Assembly (NCBI RefSeq): GCF_030273315.1
Contig: NZ_CP127174.1
Coordinates: forward strand, 1,860,001-1,924,000
Length of the DNA: 64,000 nt
Direction: 5' to 3'
Source: Natrialbaceae archaeon AArc-T1-2
GTDB taxonomy: Archaea > Halobacteriota > Halobacteria > Halobacteriales > Natrialbaceae
The notes beneath the pieces were generated by a model, which was not told where the DNA came from, searched no databases, and saw only the letters and a program-made list of their open reading frames with translations. The translations under genes were made by a program, and so were the position numbers. Positions within the stretch are counted from its first letter, which is position 1; the number at the start of each line of letters is the position of its first letter. This document shows, one piece after another, positions 16,491 through 26,390 of this stretch.

Positions 16491-19025
16491 TCACGCCTTC
16501 GCCTGCCAGTTTCGAACCCGGTCCGCACTGATCCCGTCGACGTCCTCGGCGACGCTTTCGGGGTCGGCGTCGGTCAGGTCGTCGATGTTCTCGATGCCGG
16601 CCGCCTCGAGCTTTTCGGCCGTCTTCGCGCCGATACCGTCGAGGCTCTCGAGATCGGTGCCGGACTCGTTCTCGCGGGCCTGAAACTCCCGATAGTTACA
16701 GATCGGACAGCCCAGTTCCCAGGGGTCGTCGCCGTTGTGGACGACGAGTTCGGGTAGCTCGTGTTCCTCACAGTGCTCGTCGGTGACCTCGATCTCGCCG
16801 CGACGGGGAAGCGGCAGCGAGTACTCGCAGTCGGGGTAGCGCGTACAGCCGACGAGTCGGGAGCCGCTCTGGAGTGTCTTGATAGCGAGCTCTCCGCCTG
16901 CTCCGACGGTTTCACCGTCTTCGCCTCGCGACGTCTCCGACGTCGCGCCCTCTTCTGAACCGCATTCGGGACAGTCCCCGAGAACCGGCCCCTCGCCGGC
17001 TTCCTCGGCCTTACAGAGCGGACAGCCGTGGACGAACGTCTGTCGGCCGGCGAGCATCTTGACGTGATGGAGGTCGTGCTCGTCGCATTGCTCCTCGAGA
17101 ATCAGCGGCTTGCCCGTCGAGGGCAGCGGGAGGGTAAACTCGCAGTCGGGATAGCCGTCACAGCCGACGAAGTACGAGCCGTGGCGGCTGCGCCGGACGA
17201 GCAGGTCCTCGCTACACTCCGGACAGGGACCCAGCCGCTTGTCGGCCTTGAGCGACTTCCGGAGCAGGTCGCCGATCTCCTCGCGGGAATCGACGAGGTC
17301 GGCGAAGATCTCCTCGAGCATCGCCCGGGAGTCGTCGGTGACGTCCTCGAGACTCGCCTCGCCGGAGGCGATGGCGTCCATGTCGGCCTCGAGCTGGGCG
17401 GTCATCTCCTCGCTGACGACCCGGTCGGCGTACTCCTCGGCGGCCTCGACGACGGCCATCGCGAGTTTGGTTGGTCGTGGTGGATCGTCTTCGATATAGC
17501 CACGATCGTACAGTTTTTGCAACGTATTGTGTCTAGTCGACTTTGTTCCCAGCCCAATATCCTCCATAGTTTCAATAAGTCGTGACTGGCCGTACCGGCG
17601 GGGCGGCTGGGTCTGTTTGTCCTCGAGGTCGACGTCCTCGATCGCGACGGCCTCGCCGTCCTTGAGGTCGGGCACGTAGTTCTCGGTCGTGCTGAAGTAG
17701 GGGTAGACGTCGTGGTAGCCGGGCTCGACGAGGCGTTTGCCGTTTGCCTTGAGCCGGCAGTCCTCGACCTCGGCGACGACCTTGAGGTGGTGCCACGTCG
17801 CGGGGTCGGCGACGGTCGCGAAGAAGCGCCGGACGACGAGTTCGTAGATCTGCCACTCGTCGTCGTCGACGTCGGTGCCACGGACCGGGATCTCGCCCGT
17901 GGGGTGGATCGGCGGGTGGTCGGTCGTCTCCTCGTCGCCCTCGGTGGGGGTGATCTCCTCGGCTGCGAGCAGGGACTCGGCGTCGTCGTCGAAGGTGCGG
18001 TGGGCAGTAAACGCCGCGAGCAGTTCCTCGGGATCGAGGTCGTCGGGGTAGACGGTGTTGTCGGTGCGGGGGTAGGTGATGTAGCCGGCGGTGTACAGCT
18101 CCTCGGCGATGGACATCGCCCGCTGGGCCGAGAAGCCGATCGCGCCGGCCGCGCGGATGAACTGGGTGGTGTTAAACGGCGTCGGCGGCCGGTCGGTGCG
18201 GGTCCGGCGGGTGACGTCGACGACGGTGGCCTCGGCGGCCGACGAAAGCGTCTCGTAGACGTCCTCGGCGGTCGCCTCCGCCCAGACGCGTTCGGCCTCG
18301 TTGTCGTCCTCGTCGCGGTAGAAGTACTGGGCGTCGAACCGGTCGTCGTCTTTCGCGAGTCCGGCGTACAGCTCCCAGTAGTCCTCGGGATCGAACGCCT
18401 CGATCTCGCGTTCCCGGTCGACGATCAGTTTCAGCGTCGGCGACTGGACCCGGCCGACCGAGATGAAGTCCTCGCCGAGCTGGCCCGCAGACAGCGAGAG
18501 AAAACGGGTGAGCGCGGCCCCCCAGATCAGGTCGATGATCTGGCGTGCCTCGCCGGCTTCCGCGAGGTCGAAGTCGAGGTCGTCGGGTTCGTCGAACGCG
18601 CTCGTGACCTCGTTTTCGGTGATCGAGGAGAACCGGACTCGTCGGATGGGGACGTCCTCGTTGACGTCCCGGACGATCTCGTATGCTTCCTTGCCGATGA
18701 GTTCGCCCTCGCGGTCGTAGTCGGTCGCGATCGTCACGGTCTCGGCTCTCCGGGCGAGGATCCGCAGCGTCGCGACGATCTCCTCTTTGGTGGGCGTCTT
18801 CTCGATCTCGGCGTCGACGAGTTCGACCGGCTCGACGTCGCGCCAGTCTTCGTACTCCGGCGGGAAGTCGACGCCGACGACGTGACCCGACAGCCCGACA
18901 CAGCGCTTGCCGCCCCACTCGTAGACGTTGACGCCGTTCTCGCGACTCGAGTCGTACGTGTCGCCACTCAAGATGTCGGCGATCCGGCGTGCAGCGTTGT
19001 CCTTCTCGGTGATAATTAGCTCCAC
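16491..19025 (-). CDS. topA: DNA topoisomerase I (type IA)
   Basis: This 844-residue type IA enzyme relaxes negative supercoils. The TOPRIM domain begins MELIITEKDNAARRIADIL and has TDYDREGE at 101-108. The active-site tyrosine is Tyr318 in GYITYPRTDNT. The GTKSTRHNT motif is near residue 490. The C-terminus has four Cys-containing zinc-ribbon-like segments (for example CPECSEDLLVRRSRHGSYFVGC) and ends with a helix-hairpin-helix part (LDGIGAKTAEKLEAAGI), as in other haloarchaeal TopA. Bases 17471-17580, encoding the GTKSTRHNT region, are about 44% GC, far below the flanking gene. Confidence 0.95.
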   Translation of the reverse strand: MELIITEKDNAARRIADILSGDTYDSSRENGVNVYEWGGKRCVGLSGHVVGVDFPPEYEDWRDVEPVELVDAEIEKTPTKEEIVATLRILARRAETVTIATDYDREGELIGKEAYEIVRDVNEDVPIRRVRFSSITENEVTSAFDEPDDLDFDLAEAGEARQIIDLIWGAALTRFLSLSAGQLGEDFISVGRVQSPTLKLIVDREREIEAFDPEDYWELYAGLAKDDDRFDAQYFYRDEDDNEAERVWAEATAEDVYETLSSAAEATVVDVTRRTRTDRPPTPFNTTQFIRAAGAIGFSAQRAMSIAEELYTAGYITYPRTDNTVYPDDLDPEELLAAFTAHRTFDDDAESLLAAEEITPTEGDEETTDHPPIHPTGEIPVRGTDVDDDEWQIYELVVRRFFATVADPATWHHLKVVAEVEDCRLKANGKRLVEPGYHDVYPYFSTTENYVPDLKDGEAVAIEDVDLEDKQTQPPRRYGQSRLIETMEDIGLGTKSTRHNTLQKLYDRGYIEDDPPRPTKLAMAVVEAAEEYADRVVSEEMTAQLEADMDAIASGEASLEDVTDDSRAMLEEIFADLVDSREEIGDLLRKSLKADKRLGPCPECSEDLLVRRSRHGSYFVGCDGYPDCEFTLPLPSTGKPLILEEQCDEHDLHHVKMLAGRQTFVHGCPLCKAEEAGEGPVLGDCPECGSEEGATSETSRGEDGETVGAGGELAIKTLQSGSRLVGCTRYPDCEYSLPLPRRGEIEVTDEHCEEHELPELVVHNGDDPWELGCPICNYREFQARENESGTDLESLDGIGAKTAEKLEAAGIENIDDLTDADPESVAEDVDGISADRVRNWQAKA

Positions 19026-19269
19026 GACGGGTCACCCCCCGCTACGCGAGTCCCGGTCATCGTCGCCGGCTACGCCGGTCGACCGGATAATCCTTTCGGG
19101 GAAATCGACCGACAGCGCGGGTGTGCGCGCGGTACGCGGGACGAACGCGTCGCCGGCCGCGACTCCGGTCGATCCACACCGACGTCCGGAACGGCAGCGA
19201 TCCCCGGCAACCGACGTGCGGAACGGGAGTCCTTTTCCCCCGGCCGGCACGACCAACGCATACGCATCC

Positions 19270-20754
19270 GTGGCCGACACCGAGCGCAAACGCGTCGACA
19301 TGACGACGGGCGCGATCCCGCCGAAGCTGCTCGAGCTAGCCTGGCCGCTGGTGCTTGGCAACCTGCTCCAGACGTTTTACAACCTCGCGGATATGTTCTG
19401 GGTCGGCCGGGTGAGCGCCGAGGCCGTCGCCGCGGTGTCGCTGATGTTCCCGCTGTCGTGGATGTTCGTCTCGACGGCGATGGGGATCACGGCCGCGACG
19501 ATCGCGCTCGTCTCCCAGCACGTCGGCGCGGGGAACGATCGGGCGGCCGACACCGTCGTCGCCCAGACGATCCTGCTGACACTGGCAGTCTCGAGTGTCC
19601 TCGCTGCGATCGGCCTCTACTTTCGCCGGCCACTGCTTACCCTCATCGGCGCTCGCGGTGACGTCTACGTCGAGGCGATGGCCTACATCGAGATCATCTT
19701 CCTCGCGCTTCCCTTCACGTTCCTCTTCTTTGCATTCCGGGCGTCCCTGCAGGGAGCCGGCGACACGAAGACCGCGATGTGGCTGATGGTCCTCTCGGCC
19801 GGACTGAACGTCGTCATCGATCCGTTCTTCATCCTCGGCTGGGGACCGTTCCCCGAGCTGGGAACCCAGGGGGCGGCCGTCGCGACCTTCATCTCGCGTG
19901 GGGTCGCGGTCGCGGCCGGCATCTACGTCCTGCTCCGTGGCGGCTTCGGCGTCCGCCTGCGGATCGCCGACTTACAGCCCGACCTCGGGATCCAGCGACA
20001 GCTGCTCTCGATCGGTTATCCGGCGACGGTAGACGGCTGGGCGCGCAGCTTCGCGTCCGTCGCGATGGCCGGCTTCGTCGCCCGCTTCGGCGCGGCCCCG
20101 ACCGCCGCCTACGGCATCGGCGTCCGGCTGATGTCGGTCACCTGGACCGTCGCCGCGGCCGTCGGCCAGGCGACCGCGACCGGCGTCGGTCAGAACCTCG
20201 GCGCAGAGATTCCCGACCGGGCCGAATCCGTCGCTCGCGTCGCGACCGCGGGCACGATGGCGACGATCCTCCTCGCGGCGGCGGTCGTCTTCGCGTTCCC
20301 CGCCCAGTCGATCGCGATCTTTTCGGGCGATCCCGCGGTGATCGCCGAGGGCGTCCTCTTCTTGCGGATCACCGCGCCCGTCTGGGCGCTGTTTGCGGGG
20401 ATCATGGTCCTCCAGGGAGCCTTCCGCGGGGCCGGCAACACCCGGGAGGCGATGGTCCTCTCTTTCCTCTCGCGGTGGATCTTCCGGATCCCCGTCGCGC
20501 TCGTGCTCGCCTTTACCGCCGTGACGGTTCCCGTCGTCGGCGTCACGATCCCCACCGTCGCCGCGATCGACCTCGGCGTCGCCGGCATCTGGTGGGCGTT
20601 CGTGATCGGCGCGACGCTCACGTTCACCCTCGCCGTCGCGTGGTTCCGGCTGGGTACCTGGCGAGAGGACGTGATCGAGGACGAGCCGTCCGGCCCGGAG
20701 CCGCCCACATCGGCCGAGACGGGCGAAAGCGAGAGCGTCGACGTCGACGACTAA
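19270..20754 (+). CDS. MATE family multidrug/cation exporter
   Basis: This protein of about 494 residues has twelve membrane helices in two MatE halves. The first begins LLELAWPLVLGNLLQTFYNLADMFWVG, with the conserved Asp in the first helix region. FRASLQGAGDTKTAMW and FRGAGNTREAMVLSFLSR are the paired loop motifs. MATE proteins export drugs or metabolites using a sodium or proton gradient; haloarchaeal ones are usually assumed sodium-coupled. The start is uncertain: GTG 19270 (VADTERKRVD) gives a normal leader, ATG 19300 is an alternative; the frame upstream is arginine-rich and looks non-coding. It diverges from topA and converges on gatB with an 8-bp gap. Confidence 0.9.
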   Translation: MADTERKRVDMTTGAIPPKLLELAWPLVLGNLLQTFYNLADMFWVGRVSAEAVAAVSLMFPLSWMFVSTAMGITAATIALVSQHVGAGNDRAADTVVAQTILLTLAVSSVLAAIGLYFRRPLLTLIGARGDVYVEAMAYIEIIFLALPFTFLFFAFRASLQGAGDTKTAMWLMVLSAGLNVVIDPFFILGWGPFPELGTQGAAVATFISRGVAVAAGIYVLLRGGFGVRLRIADLQPDLGIQRQLLSIGYPATVDGWARSFASVAMAGFVARFGAAPTAAYGIGVRLMSVTWTVAAAVGQATATGVGQNLGAEIPDRAESVARVATAGTMATILLAAAVVFAFPAQSIAIFSGDPAVIAEGVLFLRITAPVWALFAGIMVLQGAFRGAGNTREAMVLSFLSRWIFRIPVALVLAFTAVTVPVVGVTIPTVAAIDLGVAGIWWAFVIGATLTFTLAVAWFRLGTWREDVIEDEPSGPEPPTSAETGESESVDVDD

Positions 20755-20761
20755 CCGCTGG

Positions 20762-22246
20762 TCAGGACTCGAGTTCCTCTCGAAGCAGTCCGTTCACGTC
20801 GCCCGGATCGGCGCTGCCGCCGGTCTTTTGCATGACCTGGCCCACGAGGAAGTTGATCGCACCGTCCTCGCCGGCCTCGTAGTCGGAGACAGCGTCGGGG
20901 TTCTCCGCGATGGCCGCCTCGACGGCCTGTTGTACCTCGTCCGCGCCGGTCTTGCCGAGGTCTTCGCGCTCGACGACCGTATCGGGATCGTCGCCGTCGT
21001 CGAGCATTCCTCTGAGAACGGTCTCGCGGGCGTTTTTCGTCGTAATCTCCTCGCTCGCGACGAGTTCGACCAGCCGCTCGATCTCCGCGAGGCGGTCCTC
21101 GACGTCCGTGATCTCCATGTCCCGGTAGTTGAGTTCGCCGAGCAGTTCGTCTGCGACCCACGTCGCCGCGAGGTCGGGGTCGAACTCGCTGGCGAGGTCC
21201 TCGTAGAAGTCCGCGACCTGTTTCGTCGTGGTGAGCTTCGAGGCCGCCTCCTCGCTCAGGTCGTACTCCTCGCCGAAGCGTTCGCGACGGGCCGAGGGAA
21301 GCTCGGGAATGGCGATCTCTTCTTTCCAGTCGGCGACTTGCAACGGCGGGAGGTCGGCCTCCTCGAAGTAGCGGTAATCCTTCTCCGCTTCTTTCGAACG
21401 CATCGAGACCGTGATCCCCCGGGACTCGTCCCAGTGGCGGGTCTCCTGTTCGACCGCCCGACCGCGCTGGATGGCGTTTTTCTGGCGGGTCTCCTCGTAG
21501 GCCAGGGCCTTCTCGGCCCCCTTGTGACTCGAGATGTTCTTGACCTCGGTGCGGTTTGCGTCCGCGAGCACGTCGTCGGCGATCTCGCCGCCGTCGCCGA
21601 CCTCCTCGCCCGGAACGATCGAGAGGTTGGCGTCGACCCGCAGGCTGCCGTCCCGTTCCGCGTCGAAGACGCCCAGGTACTCGAGCACTTCCTCGAGTTC
21701 GGCGAGAAACGCCCGCACCTCGGCGGGACTACGGAAGTCGGGTGCGGTGACGATCTCCATCAGCGGCGTTCCCGCGCGGTTGTAGTTGACGAGGGTGTAG
21801 TCGGCGGTGTCGATCCCGCCGCCGACGTGCTGGAGGCTCCCGGGGTCTTCCTCCAGGTGAGCGCGTTCGATCGTCACGGTCCGGCGCTCGCCCTCGACGC
21901 TGATCTCGAGGTCGCCGTCGGCACAGATCGGCTCGTCGTACTGGGTAATCTGGAAGTTCTTCGGCAGATCGGGATAGTAGTAGTTCTTGCGGTGAAAGCG
22001 GGTCTCTTCGGGGATGTCGGCGTCGATCGCCTTGCCAATCTTGACCGCGGCTTCGACGGCGGCCTCGTTGAGCACGGGGAGGGCTCCGGGCAGGCCGAGA
22101 CAGACCGGACAGACGTTCTCGTTCGGTTCGTCGGTCGGCGCCGTCGAGCAGCCACAGAAGATCTTCGTCTCCGTCTCCAGCTGGACGTGGACTTCGAGAC
22201 CGATGACGGTCACGGGCTCGCCCTCCTGGACGGTCTGAGCAGTCAT
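20762..22246 (-). CDS. gatB: Glu-tRNA(Gln)/Asp-tRNA(Asn) amidotransferase subunit B
   Basis: This 494-residue protein begins MTAQTVQEGEPVTVIGLEVHVQL, the GatB signature (GLEVHVQL). A zinc site is formed by CGCST near the N-terminus and CPVCLGLPGALP further on. HRKNYYYPDLPKNFQITQYD is the conserved tRNA- and ATP-binding segment, followed by HLEEDPGS and NRAGTPLMEIV. The C-terminal YqeY-like helical domain binds tRNA. Together with GatA and GatC it converts Glu-tRNA(Gln) to Gln-tRNA(Gln); partners are outside this window. The ATG at 22246 is preferred because the upstream frame is not GatB-like. Confidence 0.95.
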   Translation of the reverse strand: MTAQTVQEGEPVTVIGLEVHVQLETETKIFCGCSTAPTDEPNENVCPVCLGLPGALPVLNEAAVEAAVKIGKAIDADIPEETRFHRKNYYYPDLPKNFQITQYDEPICADGDLEISVEGERRTVTIERAHLEEDPGSLQHVGGGIDTADYTLVNYNRAGTPLMEIVTAPDFRSPAEVRAFLAELEEVLEYLGVFDAERDGSLRVDANLSIVPGEEVGDGGEIADDVLADANRTEVKNISSHKGAEKALAYEETRQKNAIQRGRAVEQETRHWDESRGITVSMRSKEAEKDYRYFEEADLPPLQVADWKEEIAIPELPSARRERFGEEYDLSEEAASKLTTTKQVADFYEDLASEFDPDLAATWVADELLGELNYRDMEITDVEDRLAEIERLVELVASEEITTKNARETVLRGMLDDGDDPDTVVEREDLGKTGADEVQQAVEAAIAENPDAVSDYEAGEDGAINFLVGQVMQKTGGSADPGDVNGLLREELES

Positions 22247-22374
22247 TGGGCCTCGATTCGGGCCGGCGGGGGTAAAACGTAACGGGATGTGATAGCGCCA
22301 CTGGGATCCCACATCGTTTCGACCGCCCTGGGCCCTCCATGACGTACCAGAACGGTTATTCATGTCTGACGTAC

Positions 22375-22382
22375 GTTTATGT
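22375..22382 (+). promoter_or_regulatory. TATA box of the coiled-coil/SMC/ScpA gene set
   Basis: GTTTATGT lies 24-31 nt before the ATG at 22406. It also shows that an in-frame ATG at 22379 falls inside the promoter and should not be used as the start. Confidence 0.5.
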
Positions 22383-22405
22383 GTCAGCGAAAACGTCTAG
22401 AACCT

Positions 22406-22741
22406 ATGTCGAAAAACCGCGTCGAAGAGCTCGAGACGGCGGTATCGGAACTCGAGTCGACGGTAACGGGACTCACGGAAGAACTCGTCGAGGCCAAAGA
22501 ACGGATCCGCGTTCTCGAGGCCGAACTCGACACCGAGTCGCCGACGCGCGTTCCCGACAGACGCTCGAACGAAGCCCAGACACGGGAAGCGGAGCCGGAC
22601 GACGTCGCGGAGGCGACGGCCGAGGCGACGAACGACGCCGAGACGGACGACGACGCCGAGACGGACGACGACGCCGAGACGGACGACGACGCCGGCGACG
22701 AAACGGAAGACTCAGGTAGCGACGACATTATCGTCGCGTAA
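22406..22741 (+). CDS. Small coiled-coil acidic protein upstream of smc (DUF7518-like)
   Basis: This 111-residue protein begins MSKNRVEELETAVSELESTV. The first 50 residues are a continuous heptad coiled coil; the rest is acidic and disordered. An 18-bp tandem repeat (22634-22687, three perfect copies) encodes three DAETDD units. The protein resembles small coiled-coil proteins found next to smc in haloarchaea; the DUF number is recalled, not searched. It precedes smc by 76 bp on the same strand and probably shares its promoter, suggesting a condensin-associated role. Confidence 0.8.
   Translation: MSKNRVEELETAVSELESTVTGLTEELVEAKERIRVLEAELDTESPTRVPDRRSNEAQTREAEPDDVAEATAEATNDAETDDDAETDDDAETDDDAGDETEDSGSDDIIVA
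22634..22687 (+). repeat. Three tandem 18-bp repeats inside the coiled-coil gene
   Basis: The unit GACGCCGAGACGGACGAC is repeated three times without mismatch and in frame, adding Asp/Glu-rich hexapeptides. A partial fourth unit follows. Such perfect repeats often vary in number between strains by slippage. Confidence 0.85.
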
Positions 22742-22817
22742 CGCGGTCGCGGCTCTCTCCGGCCCGCCCGGGAGGCGTCGCGTCGAACGAGCCACGACCG
22801 AACGAGTGGAAAACGCC

Positions 22818-25800
22818 ATGCACATCACGGAAGTCGTTCTGGACAACTTCAAGAGCTTCGGCCGGAAGACGAAGATTCCGTTCTACGAGGATTTCACCGT
22901 CGTCACCGGACCGAACGGCTCGGGGAAGTCGAACATCATCGACGCCGTGTTGTTCGCGCTCGGGCTGGCACGAACCCGTGGCATTCGTGCGGAGAAGCTG
23001 ACGGATCTCATCTACAACCCTGGACACGAAGACGGCGACCGATCCGGTGGCCCTCGCGAGGCCATCGTCGAGGTCGCACTGGACAACACCGACCGCACGC
23101 TCGAGCGCTCGCAGGTGGTAAACGCCGCGGGCAGCGAGGACGTCGGCGGCGTCGACGAGATTCGTATCCGCCGGCGGGTCAAAGAGACCGACGACAACTA
23201 CTACTCGTATTATTACCTGAACGACCGCTCGGTCAACCTCTCGGACATCCAGGACCTGCTCGCGCAAGCGGGCGTCACCCCGGAGGGATACAACGTCGTC
23301 ATGCAGGGCGACGTCACCGAGATCATCAACATGACGCCACACGCCCGCCGGGAGATCGTCGACGAGATCGCCGGCGTCGCGGAGTTCGACGCCAAGAAGG
23401 AAGACGCGTTCGAGGAACTCGACGTCGTCGAAGAGCGCATCGAAGAGGCGAACTTGCGCATCGAGGAGAAACGCACCCGGCTCGACCAGCTCGCAGACGA
23501 ACGCCGCGAGGCACTTCGGTACCGGCGGTTCCGTCGCGAAAAGGAAGAGTACGAGGGCTACCTGAAAGCGAGCGAACTCGAGGAGAAACGCGAAGAACGC
23601 GACCGCATCGAGGGGCGAGTCGAGGACCTCGAGGACGACCTCGCCGAGTTACAGCGCGAACTCGACGAGCGCCAGGGGACGGTCGTTCGCCTGCAAGAAG
23701 ACCTCGAGGATCTCCGAGCCGAGATCGAACGCAAAGGCGAGGACGAACAGCTCCGGATCAAAGGCGAGATCGAGGAGGTCAAAGGCGAGATCTCCCGGCT
23801 CGAGGACCGCATCGAGGCCGCCGAGGAACGCATCGAGGAAGCGGACGCCGAACGCCGGGAGGCGTTCGTCCAGATCGACCGCAAACAGGAGACGATCGAC
23901 GACCTCGAGACGGAGATGCGCGAGCGAAAACTCGAGAAAGCCTCGGTCAAACGCGAGATGCAAGGTCGGGAAGCCGACCTCGAGGAGCTCCAGGCCGAAC
24001 TCGCAGCGATCGACACCGAGTACGACGAGCTGAAAGCCGATCTCGCCGATCGGAAAGCCGACCTCGAGGCGGCCAAGACCGAGAAAAACGACCTCCAGCG
24101 CGAACAGGACCGGCTACTCGACGAGGCACGCCGGCGGTCGAACGAGATCGAGGAGACGGAGGCCTCGATCGAGGAGAAATGCGACCGGCTCCCCGAACTC
24201 GACGAGCAGCGACGCGACCTCGAGCGCGAACGCGAAAAGGCCGAGACGAACAGAGAGAACATCGCGGGCGTGGTCGAGGACCTGACCGCGAAGAAACGAC
24301 GCCTGCAAGACGACGTCGACGAGCTCGACGAGGAGATCCGGGCGAAACAGGCCGAGTACGCCGAACTCGAGGCCAAAGCCGAAGAGAGCGGGGACTCCTC
24401 GTTCGGTCGGGCGGTGACGACGATCCTGAACGCGGGCATCGACGGCGTTCACGGTGCGGTCGCCCAGCTCGGCTCGGTCCCGGGCGAGTACGCCGTCGCC
24501 TGCGAGACCGCCGCGGGCGGCCGACTCGCGAACGTCGTCGTCGCAGACGACGTCGTCGGCCAGCAGTGTCTCGATCACCTCAAGTCCCGCAACGCCGGTC
24601 GGGCGACCGTGCTCCCGATGACCGAGATGCACGAGCGGGGCCTGCCCTCGGCACCCGCGGATCCGGGGGTCGTCGACTTCGCGTACAATCTCGTGGCGTT
24701 CGACGACGAGTACGCCGGCATCTTCTCGTACGTCCTCGGGGACACCCTCGTCGTCGAGGACCTCGAGACGGCTCGCTCGTACATGGGCGATTACCGCATG
24801 GTCACGCTCGACGGCGATCTGGTCGAGAAAAGCGGCGCGATGACCGGCGGCTCGCGGAAAGGGTCGCGGTACTCGTTTACGAAAAGCGGTCGGGGCCAAC
24901 TCGAGCGCGTCGCCGAGCAGATCACCGACCTCCAGGAAGAGCGCGAGTCGCTGGCCGACGAGCTTCGAGACCTCGAGGGCCGTCTCGAGGACGCCCGCGA
25001 CCGGAAGACGGATGCGGCCGATTCGGTCCGCTCGATCGAGACGGAGATCGACGGCGTCGCCGACGAACGCGAGCGCGTCGAAGCCGAGATCGACGACCTC
25101 GAGACGGAACTCGAGGAACTCCGGGACGAACGCGAGTCCGTCGACGAACGGATGACCGATCTCTCGGAGACGATCGAGGAGAAGACGGCGACGATCGAGG
25201 AGATCGAAGCGGCTATCGACGAGCTCGAGGCCGAACTCGAGAGCTCACGGATTCCCGAACTCACGGCCGAGATCGAGGAGATCGAAGCGGAGATCGACGA
25301 GTTCGGGGATCGACTCGACGAACTCGACGGCGAACTCAACGAACTCGAACTCGAGAAGCGATACGCCGAGGAGGCCGTCGCAGAGCTCAACGAGACGATC
25401 GAGACCGCCCAGAACCGCAAGGCCGAACAGCAAGAGCAGATCGAGACCTACGAGGCCGAGATCGACGCCCACGAGGCGACACTCGCCGAGAAACGCGAGG
25501 CCGTCGCAGAGCTCGAAGACGAGTTGGTGGAACTCAAAGACGAACGAGCCGCGCTCACGGACGAACTCGAAGACACAAGAGCCGCCCGCGACCGGCAACG
25601 AGAGCGCGTCGAGAAGACCGAAAGCGAACTCGAGTCGGCCCGCGAGCGAGCCGAGACTCTCGCCTGGGAGATCGACGAGCTCGAGTCCGAGGTCGGCGAC
25701 TACGACCCCGAGTCGATTCCGGACCACGAGACGGTTCGTGAGACCGTCGAACTGCTCGAAGAAGACATGGATGCGATGGAACCAGTGAACATGCTCGCGA

Positions 25801-26390
25801 TCGACGAGTACGACGAGGTCGAGGCGGAACTCGAAGAGCTCGAGAACGGGAAGGAGACGCTCGTCGAGGAGGCCGAGGGGATCCGCGACCGGATCGACCG
25901 CTACGAGGCCACGAAAAAAGAGACGTTCATGGACGCCTACGAGGCGATCGACGCCCACTTCCGGGAGATCTTCGAACAGCTCTCCGAGGGGACCGGCCGG
26001 CTCCACCTAGAAGACGAGGACGACCCGTTCGAGGGTGGACTGACGATGAAAGCCCAGCCGGGCGACAAGCCCATCCAGCGTCTGGACGCGATGTCCGGCG
26101 GCGAGAAGTCCCTGACCGCACTCGCGTTTATCTTCGCCATCCAGCGACACAACCCGGCTCCGTTCTACGCCTTGGACGAGGTCGACGCCTTCCTCGACGC
26201 GGTCAACGCCGAACGCGTCGGCGAGATGGTCGACGACCTCGCGGGGAAAGCCCAGTTCGTCGTGGTCTCGCATCGGTCGGCGATGCTCGATCGCTCAGAG
26301 CGGGCGATCGGCGTCACGATGCAGGGGGACAACGTCTCGGCCGTGACGGGAATCGACCTGAGCGAGGAGGGGGTGCCCGCGGATGACTGA
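22818..26390 (+). CDS. smc: Chromosome segregation protein SMC
   Basis: This 1190-residue SMC ATPase begins MHITEVVLDNFKSFGRKTKI and has Walker A GPNGSGKS at 31-38. Two long coiled coils flank the hinge (about 520-680), which ends in the conserved glycine-rich MTGGSRKGSRYSF. The C-terminal head has the ABC signature LDAMSGGEKSLTALAF and Walker B FYALDEVDAFLD. A GTG 12 nt upstream is an alternative start, but the ATG gives the canonical N-terminus. SMC with ScpA forms the condensin-like complex organising the chromosome. It overlaps scpA by 8 bp. Confidence 0.96.
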   Translation: MHITEVVLDNFKSFGRKTKIPFYEDFTVVTGPNGSGKSNIIDAVLFALGLARTRGIRAEKLTDLIYNPGHEDGDRSGGPREAIVEVALDNTDRTLERSQVVNAAGSEDVGGVDEIRIRRRVKETDDNYYSYYYLNDRSVNLSDIQDLLAQAGVTPEGYNVVMQGDVTEIINMTPHARREIVDEIAGVAEFDAKKEDAFEELDVVEERIEEANLRIEEKRTRLDQLADERREALRYRRFRREKEEYEGYLKASELEEKREERDRIEGRVEDLEDDLAELQRELDERQGTVVRLQEDLEDLRAEIERKGEDEQLRIKGEIEEVKGEISRLEDRIEAAEERIEEADAERREAFVQIDRKQETIDDLETEMRERKLEKASVKREMQGREADLEELQAELAAIDTEYDELKADLADRKADLEAAKTEKNDLQREQDRLLDEARRRSNEIEETEASIEEKCDRLPELDEQRRDLEREREKAETNRENIAGVVEDLTAKKRRLQDDVDELDEEIRAKQAEYAELEAKAEESGDSSFGRAVTTILNAGIDGVHGAVAQLGSVPGEYAVACETAAGGRLANVVVADDVVGQQCLDHLKSRNAGRATVLPMTEMHERGLPSAPADPGVVDFAYNLVAFDDEYAGIFSYVLGDTLVVEDLETARSYMGDYRMVTLDGDLVEKSGAMTGGSRKGSRYSFTKSGRGQLERVAEQITDLQEERESLADELRDLEGRLEDARDRKTDAADSVRSIETEIDGVADERERVEAEIDDLETELEELRDERESVDERMTDLSETIEEKTATIEEIEAAIDELEAELESSRIPELTAEIEEIEAEIDEFGDRLDELDGELNELELEKRYAEEAVAELNETIETAQNRKAEQQEQIETYEAEIDAHEATLAEKREAVAELEDELVELKDERAALTDELEDTRAARDRQRERVEKTESELESARERAETLAWEIDELESEVGDYDPESIPDHETVRETVELLEEDMDAMEPVNMLAIDEYDEVEAELEELENGKETLVEEAEGIRDRIDRYEATKKETFMDAYEAIDAHFREIFEQLSEGTGRLHLEDEDDPFEGGLTMKAQPGDKPIQRLDAMSGGEKSLTALAFIFAIQRHNPAPFYALDEVDAFLDAVNAERVGEMVDDLAGKAQFVVVSHRSAMLDRSERAIGVTMQGDNVSAVTGIDLSEEGVPADD

